A stretch of DNA of 64,000 nt from Siphonodentalium dalli (lineage: Eukaryota > Mollusca > Scaphopoda > Gadilida > Siphonodentaliidae): contig CP136064.1 in assembly GCA_032622095.1 (NCBI GenBank), positions 252,034,484 through 252,098,483 of the forward strand, read 5' to 3'. Shown piece by piece: positions 56,443 through 64,000 of the stretch. Position numbers and translations under genes: made by a program. Under the pieces are notes generated by a model that was not told the DNA's origin, did no database searches, and saw only the letters and a list, made by a program, of their open reading frames with translations. The stretch's first letter is position 1; each line of letters opens with the position of its first letter.

Positions 56443-57786
56443 TGACTGTCATTTCCAGAATGAGGTCCCCAGAGGGTAAATTTAGTGATGCACAGCAGGT
56501 TAGCATCACCAAATTCACCCTCTGGGAACCTCATTCTGCTGAGGCCCAGAGCTGTTAAGTTTCACGGATTGTCCGTGAGACTCCCGGATTGCCACGGCAA
56601 TTCCGCAAATAAGGATAACCCCCAATATCTCCCGGATTCAGCAAAACCCCGCATTCAAATAAAAAAAAAACAATGTTTTCTTATTTTTCGAATTCCTGAA
56701 ATTGCCGGGATTTCCCAAATGACATGCATTTCCTTATTTCCCATACCGTAAATACCCACTCATCAACATTAACTGTAGATGTTCCCTCTGATTGAAGACA
56801 GATATTAATTGTTTTTCACACTCTGGTGAAGCCACACACATAAAAGGGTGTTGTTATAATATACAATGCGTATAAGTGTGCAGCTAGTATTGTTAGCCCT
56901 CATTGATGAACAGTTCTTAGTAACGGATTAGTGGTACGCATTGTGAACAGAACGTGTCCATTTCGTTTGCGGGTAAAATTGTAACACGTTGTCAATTTGT
57001 ACTTTCGTTTTCACCCATTCATGTCCGGTTGTAACCTTTGTAACTCGGGTTCGTTTTTACTTATTTTAAACGAAGTTTGTGCTTCTTAAAATTTGTGCTT
57101 CTTAAATTTTTTAATAAATTGTGGAATGTGTGCATTTCTTTAGGGGGTTAAACAGTAAGACGAGTCCATTTTGTAGTTTATTCCAATTTTGTACTTTCGG
57201 TTTCGCGCATTTCTGGCTGTATCTGGTGATTTTTTTTAGTATTTTCACTTAGTTTACACGAAGTGTCTGCTTCTTTCTCTTCAATAAATGGAGGTATCTC
57301 CCACTCACTGCAGCTCTATTACAACTACCAACAGGACATTCATTACCATGATATTTAGGTACAAAATCAACACAAACAGAAACTCATAAAAACTGTGTAA
57401 TCTTCATCATAAAAATGATTTTTGGAACATGAACATATTTGGGCATTAACCTCCCGCAAAAATCTCCCGGATTGACATTTTCAAAACTTAACATGTCTGC
57501 TGAGGCCTCAACTGTTATGGGAGACCTAGGATCAGATTGAAGTTCCCCAGTTGAAGTTGGTGATGTTCACCCATTAGTCAATTAGGGGATATAGAAACTG
57601 AACAGAAGGGTAAAAGTAACTAAAAACAATTTTAATTTTAGACTTGAAATACTTCCCAGAACCATAGCAGTTGAGGCCTAAGCAGAATGAGGTTCCCAAA
57701 GGGTGAATTTGGTGATTCTAGCCCACTGTGCAGGATAGCGTCACTAAATACACCCTCTGGGGACCTCATTGTGCAAATGTCAGACT
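56443..57786. mobile_element. Hairpin-ended composite element, split by a nested insertion
   Basis: The outer hairpins (56,456-56,539 and 57,682-57,774) are of the GCAGAATGAGGTCC family, with CTGTCATTT outside on the left and AAATGTCAGA on the right. Between them, CTGAGGCC...CTGTTATGGGAGACCTAGGA and GATATAGAAACTGAACAG match the interior of the compact copy at 61,817-62,254. The extra ~950 bp is the nested element at 56,545-57,492. Confidence 0.7.
56545..57492. mobile_element. Nested insertion with GTTAAGTTT ends
   Basis: AGCTGTTAAGTTTCACGG at the left and TTTTCAAAACTTAACATGTCT at the right are roughly inverted. Next to both ends lie CTCCCGGATTG phrases, a subterminal repeat. It interrupts the CTGAGGCC segment of the host element, which is repeated beside both ends (CTGAGGCCC at ~56,538; CTGAGGCCTC at ~57,502). 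Confidence 0.6.
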
Positions 57787-57861
57787 CTATATCCAGGCTT
57801 GCATTCCACGCAGTTTCTGGTTTACTACCTGATAAGTTGTACCCTGAATTTGCCTGAATTT

Positions 57862-59519
57862 CGCACTCACCGATATACTAAGTGATTTCTCTGAATCTCG
57901 CACTCACCGATATACTAAGTGATTTCTCTGAATTTCGCACTCACCGATATACTAAGTGATTTCTCTGAATCTCGCACTCACCGATATACTAAGTGATTTG
58001 CCTGAATCTCGCACTCACCGACATACTAAGTGATTTCTCTGAATCTCGCACTCACGGATATACTAAGTGATTTCTCTGAATCTCGCACTCACCAATATAC
58101 TAAGTGATTTCTCTGAATTTCGCACTCACCGATATACTAAGTGATTTCTCTGAATCTCGCACTCACCGATATACTAAGTGATTTGCCTGAATCTCGCACT
58201 CACCGATATACTAAGTGATTTCTCTGAATTTCGCACTCACCGATATACTAAGTGATTTCTCTGAATTTCGCACTCACCGATATACTAAGTGATTTGCCTG
58301 AATCTCGCACTCACCGATATACTAAGTGATTTCTCTGAATTTCGCACTCACCGATATACTAAGTGATTTCTCTGAATTACGCACTCACCGATATACTAAG
58401 TGATTTCTCTGAATTTCGCACTCACCGATATACTAAGTGATTTCTCTGAATTTCGCACTCACCGATATACTAAGTGATTTCTCTAAATCTCGCACTCACC
58501 GATATACTAAGTGATTTGCCTGAATCTCGCACTCACCGATATACTAAGTGATTTCTCTGAATCTCGCACTCACCGATATACTAAGTGATTTCTCTGAATC
58601 TCGCACTCACCGATATACTAAGTGATTTGCCTGAATCTCGCACTCACCGATATACTAAGTGATTTCTCTTAATCTCGCACTCACCGATATACTAAGTGAT
58701 TTGCCTGAATCTCGCACTCACCGATATACTAAGTGATTTGCCTGAATCTCGCACTCACCGATATACTAAGTGATTTCTCTGAATCTCGCACTCACCGATA
58801 TACTAAGTGATTTCTCTTAATTTCGCACTCACCGATATACTAAGTGATTTCTCTGAATTTCGCACTCACCGATATACTAAGTGATTTCTCTGAATTTCGC
58901 ACTCACCGATATACTAAGTGATTTCTCTTAATTTCGCACTCACCGATATACTAAGTGAATTGCCTGAATCTCGCACTCACCGATATACTAAGTGATTTGC
59001 CTGAATCTCGCACTCACCGATATACTAAGTGATTTCTCTGAATTTCGCACTCACCGATATACTAAGTGATTTCTCTGAATTTCGCACTCACCGATATACT
59101 AAGTGATTTCTCTGAATCTCGCACTCACCGATATACTAAGTGATTTCTCTGAATCTCGCACTCACCGATATACTAAGTGATTTCTCTGAATTTCGCACTC
59201 ACCGATATACTAAGTGATTTCTCTGAATCTCGCACTCACCGATATACTAAGTGATTTCTCTGAATCTCGCACTCACCGATATACTAAGTGATTTCTCTGA
59301 ATCTCGCACTCACGGATATACTAAGTGATTTCTCTGAATTTCGCACTCACCGATATACTAAGTGATTTCTCTGAATCTCGCACTCACCGATATACTAAGT
59401 GATTTCTCTGAATCTCGCACTCACCGATATACTAAGTGATTTCTCTGAATCTCGCACTCACCGATATACTAAGTGATTTCTCTGAATCTCGCACTCACCG
59501 ATATACTAAGTGATTTCTC
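57862..59519 (-). repeat. 37-bp minisatellite (~45 copies) derived from an exon-intron junction
   Basis: On the plus strand the unit is CGCACTCACCGATATACTAA followed by GTGATTTCTCTGAATCT. On the minus strand (gene sense) it reads CAGAGAAATCACTTAGTATATCG | GTGAGTGCGAGATT: the last 23 nt of the exon at 59,700-59,499 plus the first 14 nt of its intron. Every unit therefore carries a consensus-like 5' splice site. Variants are limited (TTTCGC/TCTCGC, GCCTGA/TCTCTGA). The unit length is not a multiple of three; reading past the first donor meets an in-frame TAG in the next unit. Confidence 0.95.
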
Positions 59520-59700
59520 TGGACTTGACTCTTCTTCTTCACTGGAGAACTCGCCACTAGACCATCCATCATCTTGACCATTATCAAAATTTTGGGGGTC
59601 ACAGATTGGAGAGGTTAAAGGTGAGATCATGCCAATACCAACAGGAATTGTTGGGTTGTTATTGACTGACAGGTGGTTGCTCTTATAGTTGTCGGTGTTA
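59499..59700 (-). CDS. SH3-domain gene, exon encoding Asn/Ser/acidic linker
   Basis: The acceptor is TTTTTGTATGTTTCAG (59,701). 202 bp, entering in phase 2 (TG|T, Cys) and leaving in phase 0 at ATATCG|GTGAGTG. The 67 residues are low-complexity but protein-like: an Asn-rich start, GIGMISPLTSPIC, then an acidic DDGWSSGEFSSEEEESSPEKS patch of the kind that carries casein-kinase or proline-directed phosphorylation sites. It has no fold and is probably a flexible linker just before the SH3 domain. Its 3' end is the seed of the minisatellite. Confidence 0.75.
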
Positions 59701-61260
59701 CTGAAACATACAAAAATAATTAATGCAACAGTTGATCAAAGCAATAAAAATGGGCCTTACAATCGAGTGTTCGATTTGAACAAAAGGACATATAAATAAA
59801 AATTCTGTGTTCTCAGGCACTGAAATTTTCATTTAAAAAGTTTTGTCAAACATATTTTTTTTATTTTTTGTTGAAAATATTGGATTTGAACAATGAAAAC
59901 GATTTTTTTTTTATTTCTCAGAGAGCTTTCCGATGAATGGCAACAAGCCATATTTCCGACTAAATCCTGAAAAGTTACCCATAATTTTGCTGTGGATAAG
60001 GAGTCGATTATTTAGGGCTGTAAGTTTTCCTGAGTTTTCCAGAAAAAACTAACAAATAGCTTTCCTCCCTCATCTCAACATTGAGATCTAATTGCCTGAG
60101 AAAACAGATAGTTTATGTTAATGGCCTAATGACTTAGGCTTGCTGGTTTATATAATTCAATAAATCGTTAATGGATGATCTGTTTCAATATATGTTCTAC
60201 ATTGGAAACTACTTTAGACGATACAAATTAATGCAAAGTGATCAAGACAGAGATAACGCAGACAAAACAATTATGTGACATTTTATTTATTACAGCAGCG
60301 CATGATCTAGTAGGCATTGAAATTGAATTTCAGGACTCTGTGGTGCACACAGATTAGATGGTGCATTATCTTGCAGCAAACTACTTAGTATGCACACTGG
60401 GGATAACAGGCATCAGGAGTTAGCTACAGTGTGTTCAAATAAAGTGTAATCAGTTAATTGGTGACATTATACATTCTCTCCTCATGGACTCCTTTATATA
60501 ATAGAAAAAAGATCTTCCATTTACACCACAAGCTGAGGGTAATTTTCTAACAACTCCGGTTCAAAGGGTTGTCTGCATTTTTCATGAATATTCTGGTAAC
60601 AGAGTTTACTGGAATAACTGTTACTATACAAAAAAAATAAAATATTTTACACCCTAGATGTCTGCTGCAATATATTATTATTATTATTGGGCTGTGGTTT
60701 CATAAGTCATGCTATTTTTATTTATATGTTCAACTATGTAGCATGCATACGGTCATGTTGGAATTTATTGACTTCTTGCTATGTGTAAAATAATTTGAAA
60801 GCAGTGAACTAATTTTGTAATTTATGTTCCAGGTTGAAATAATTAAAAGCACGATTTCACAATCATGGCATGGCTTCATCAGTCGGATCCCAACTAAAAC
60901 AGTGCTGATGATGACGATGATGATAATAATGATTATGAAGATGATGATGACAGGGTTTTAAATCTGACGAGAATCAGAATCATGATTCTCAGTTTGATTC
61001 TCGTAAAAGCAGCTGATTCTCACAAAATGTTATGGATTTTAAGTCCTGGATGATAATGATATTTATGCTGGTGATCCTACAGCATTATCATATGTATAAA
61101 ATAGAGTAAATATGTTTGTCAAATCCATGTATGTTAATTCATGATGAGTTCATGAAAAGAGAAAAATCCAAAATGGCCACTGGCAGCCATCTTTTTGAAT
61201 GAATTTCGGAAAGCATCGAGAACAGCTCGATAATGTCAATGTCAATGTCAATGCACTTAC
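59701..61260 (-). other. Intron of the SH3 gene (exons 1-2 of those seen)
   Basis: Bounded by GTAAGTG (61,260) and GTTTCAG (59,701). It contains one arm of the TA-target palindromic MITE (59,921-60,015) and a single satellite monomer (~61,150-61,220). Confidence 0.6.
59921..60015. mobile_element. Single arm of the CAGTAATGCTC palindromic MITE
   Basis: GAGAGCTTTCCGATGAATGG...CTGAAAAGTTACCCATAATT...AGGAGTCGATTA matches one arm of 35,466-35,679. The other arm is missing. Confidence 0.8.
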
Positions 61261-61336
61261 CACACATCAGAAGTGATTGTGATTGAGACGTCAGGCTGGT
61301 CATTGTGTGACTTCCCTTTGAGGTTAAGCATGTTTT
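61261..61336 (-). CDS. SH3-domain gene, upstream exon (first seen in window)
   Basis: The acceptor is TTATTTTCCTTCAG (61,337) and the donor TGTG|GTAAGTG (61,260). It is 76 bp and leaves in phase 2, exactly as needed by the next exon. It encodes NMLNLKGKSHNDQPDVSITI plus TSDV. It contains an ATG at 61,331-61,329 with A at -3 that could be the start codon, but the frame is open to the acceptor, so further exons may lie beyond 64,000. No domain is recognised in this short piece. Confidence 0.6.
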
Positions 61337-61816
61337 CTGAAGGAAAATAAAGATAACTTGGAATTAATTTTTTCTAATAAAAATTATATAACTCAGAAAT
61401 AAATTCATGAACAGATCTATAAATCTAACCACAGGTCCCTAATACAAAATTATTCGTAACAAATCGGGGGATCAATTTCAAGCCTGATCTGAGTTGAGGG
61501 ACAACACAATCTGCCATTCTATGGATATCTGTCCATTTTGATAAGAAATAAGAATTTGTTCATGCTCACTGAAGCAAGCACATTTGAAGCAATGAACACT
61601 CATACTGAGTCCGTGCCTCAATAAATCTGAGATATATATATTAAGACAAGGTTGTTAACTCTTCCAATTGAGAATTTCCACATCCCCCAAATTGTGGCCA
61701 GAAACAAAATGGTAGAACAATCACATTCCTATAATAATTCCCAACATGTTGATACATGGATGAACCAGTTAAGCACACAATATGTCTTTAAGAGTAAATA
61801 GCAAGTCTGAGTATAA

Positions 61817-62254
61817 GGTGCCTGTCATTTGCAGAATGAGGTCCCCAGAGGGTGAATTTAGTGATGCTATCCCACACAGTGGGCTATCATCACCACATTA
61901 ACCCTCTGGGGACCTCATTCTGCATGGCCTTGTCCTCTGCTATGGGAGATATAGACTCATATTGAAGTTCCCAAATGGTGAATATTGTGTACGATGTACA
62001 CCCATTGAGAACCTTGATTATGCAATTTGTCGTCTGCCAATTTGTAGATATAGAGAAACTAAACTAAAAAAGAAATAGAATCTATGTGAATAAGTTTCTA
62101 TAGAAATTTTATAATAAAGAAACTTTCCAGAGAAGATGAGGCCTAAGCAGTATGAACTCCCCAGAGGGTGAATTTAGTGATGCTAACCTGCTATTCCGGA
62201 TAGCGTCACTAAATTCACCCTCTGGGGACCTCATCCTTCAAATGACAGGCACAC
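61817..62254. mobile_element. Compact hairpin-ended element
   Basis: GTGCCTGTCATTTGCAGAATG at the left and AAATGACAGGCAC at the right form outer inverted repeats. Just inside, each end is a complete ~92-bp hairpin (61,831-61,923; 62,148-62,240) based on AGAGGGTGAATTTAGTGATG. The 220-bp interior is unique. It is a cleaner version of the copy at 56,443-57,786. Confidence 0.8.
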
Positions 62255-62385
62255 TAAACTCAGGCTAAGTAAATAGTTATAAGCATCTGAGTTTGGTAGT
62301 TGTTATATCACAAAAAGTTAATTTTCGTTCAACATGGGTTTGTATGAAATGATAATTAACCCTTTCTTCTCTATGGACTCATTAA

Positions 62386-62756
62386 CCCTTTACCCAACAA
62401 ACCGGCCAAAACCGGCCAAATAAAGCTTCAACAGCCTAAAATATCTTCGGTCTGTCTCAATAGAACCATACAAATATGGATATCATTGGAACCGGCTCCT
62501 TGACCACATTGTGATAGTTACAGTTATGCCCTGTGCCAATGCATTCTCTTATATATGCGAGTCGACCATAGGTCGCCTCGCATATATAAGAGAATGCATT
62601 GGCCTAAAAAAAAATCTTTTTCTTACATTCTTTAACAATTTTATAATTTTTAATGTGTTAAGCCAATGCATTCTCTTATATATGCGAGGCGACCTATGGT
62701 CGACTCGCATATATAAGAGAATGCATTGGCACAGGGCCCTTCTGTTGGGTAAAGGG
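62386..62756. mobile_element. TTAA MITE with two large hairpins (copy 3)
   Basis: TTAA at 62,382-62,385 and 62,757-62,760. Near-identical to copy 2 except for a ~25-bp deletion in the A/T-rich spacer between the hairpins. Confidence 0.92.
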
Positions 62757-62989
62757 TTAAAGATGGTCTAGCTCTTCCTAACAAGTTTTATATAGTTGGC
62801 ATAAAATAGTTGGATATAAAATAAATGAGAGTGTCAATGAGACCGTATAGCTCAACTTTATAATTTAATAATTTTATGCCGAGCAGTCAATAGAATGATA
62901 ATGGAAAGTTAAAATGTTTCAGTAAATGGATTGCATTGTATACTAAAATGAAATTAATTTCATTTCAAACATTTCTCCACTGAAAAGGA

Positions 62990-63660
62990 TGTGCTGATGG
63001 ATTAAAATGTGATATCCAAGATGGTTCTAGACGCCCATGTTTTTAAAAAAAATTCGGAAAAATTTGACAGCTTCCATCTAGAGCTCACTCCAAAAAACCA
63101 TATGAAGTTTGGATGATGGATGTGGCCACTGGCAGCCATGTTTTTTAACGAATTTCAGAAAACATCATTGGCACCCATCTAGAGGTCACTTTGAAGATCC
63201 TTATGAAGTTTGGTGACGATCGGATGAGGGATGTGGCCTATCGATTGTGCCAAAGAATTTAGTCATGCAAAGTGTAAAATCCAAGATGGCCACTGGCAGC
63301 CATGTTTTTTAACAAAATTGGGAAAAATATTTGGCTTCCATCTGAAGGTCACTCTGAAGATCCATGAAGATTGGTGGCAATTAGATGAGGGATGTGGTCT
63401 ATGGGGTGTGCCAAAGAATTTAGTCATGGAAAGACTCCTATCTAGAGGTGATCCTAAACATGTCTGTAAATTTTCAAAACATTTCTCCAATAAATGTGGA
63501 CTGCAGGGTGTGCTGATGGATTCAAATTTGCAAAATTGCTGCTGTGGGCCAAGTTTTTTAAAACTAATTTTGGAAAAAATCAATGGCTCCCATCTAGAGG
63601 TCACCCCGAAGATCCATATGAAGTTTGGTGATGATCGAATGAGGGATGCGTCCTGTTAGT
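62990..63660. repeat. Dispersed satellite, second cluster
   Basis: The same monomers as at 16,190-17,130 (CCAAGATGGCCACTGGCAGCC, GAGGTCAC, ATGAAGTTTGGTGATGATCG) near 63,017, 63,128, 63,283 and ~63,530. The 142-codon frame at 63,231-63,659 simply translates the repeat. Confidence 0.8.
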
Positions 63661-64000
63661 GAAGCGGACGGAACCGATTTCAGAAAGTTTAGTCCATCGG
63701 GACCACACACAAGCTTGTGATACGTCATTTTGAAGGTTATGACATTCCCCAGCGGGTAGGATCCGGTGTGAAATATACAAATGATGCAAAAGATGATTTT
63801 TATCGGATTAACTGCCAAAATTCAGCAAAAATCCCTGTTTTTGTAAAATGCGGCAAAATGAGAAATAAATATATAGAAACGTGAACATTTTGTGCTAAAA
63901 TAGATTAGTCTATATACCTCTAGATATTTACTATGATAGTGTTACAATTTCTCTGATATAAGATTTTTTTAGATTTATTGTTAAAATAGACAAAAAAGCG
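63661..64000. other. Window end, unassigned
   Basis: A minus-strand frame (63,818-63,594) encodes HKLVCGPDGLNFL, which looks protein-like, but no acceptor or donor supports an exon and its end runs into the satellite. The last 200 bp are AT-rich. Confidence 0.3.

Larger units (their letters stand above)
55631..59498 (-). other. Intron of the SH3 gene (exons 2-3)
   Basis: A 3.87-kb intron. Its first ~1.64 kb (on the minus strand) is the 37-bp minisatellite; the rest holds the composite hairpin element (56,443-57,786), two palindromes and AT-rich DNA. Confidence 0.7.

Noticed and set aside
57862-59519. CRISPR-like regularity of the 37-bp array (and the 44-bp array)
   Set aside because: The units are contiguous without unique spacers, and the surrounding DNA is eukaryotic with introns. 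These are minisatellites.
63231-63659. 142-codon frame near the right end
   Set aside because: It translates satellite monomers also present, in other frames, at 16,190-17,130.

Overview
This window is animal (metazoan) nuclear DNA, most likely from a marine invertebrate. It is AT-rich and intron-containing, with degenerate and intact non-LTR retrotransposons, many small inverted-repeat elements and three large tandem arrays. A CR1/Crack-like retrotransposon carrying a virus-type 2A motif would fit a mollusc or another lophotrochozoan, but the species cannot be fixed from the sequence. There are no bacterial-type operons. Most of the 64 kb is layered mobile and repetitive DNA.

Left third (1-25,000). 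A nearly intact non-LTR retrotransposon (1-3,735) has a 1,053-codon endonuclease/reverse-transcriptase frame, preceded by a hydrophobic leader whose 2A-like end is split across two frames at a run of eight A. A 5.1-kb foldback-type element follows (4,741-9,878): two inverted arms of 10-11 tandem 140-bp GC-rich units around a core of degenerate 180-bp repeats. Next come a ~148-bp array (11,640-12,950), a relic of a retrotransposon ORF1 on the minus strand (13,594-13,998), dispersed MITEs and satellite fragments, and a 3.6-kb 44-bp minisatellite (19,768-23,340).

Middle (25,000-51,500). A second, degraded two-ORF non-LTR element (25,500-33,950) is split by a 3.3-kb insertion (28,122-31,425) flanked by a 9-bp target duplication. 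The insertion carries its own promoter-like motifs and a possible two-exon minus-strand gene. Beyond it lie several elements whose ends and target duplications can be read: TA-flanked elements (35,466-35,679; 39,774-44,701), TTAA-flanked elements (35,759-36,341; 47,432-47,814; 47,998-48,204) and a hAT-like element with an exact 8-bp duplication (45,159-46,367).

Right end (51,500-64,000). The 3' part of a real host gene runs on the minus strand. Four phase-compatible exons (61,336-61,261; 59,700-59,499; 55,630-55,408; 52,126-52,050) encode a serine/acidic linker, an SH3 domain and a short tail ending in a PDZ-ligand-like sequence. Its introns are full of MITEs. The most unusual feature is a 37-bp minisatellite of about 45 copies (57,862-59,519). 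It is built from the exon-intron junction of the second exon, so the 5' splice site is repeated in tandem down the intron.
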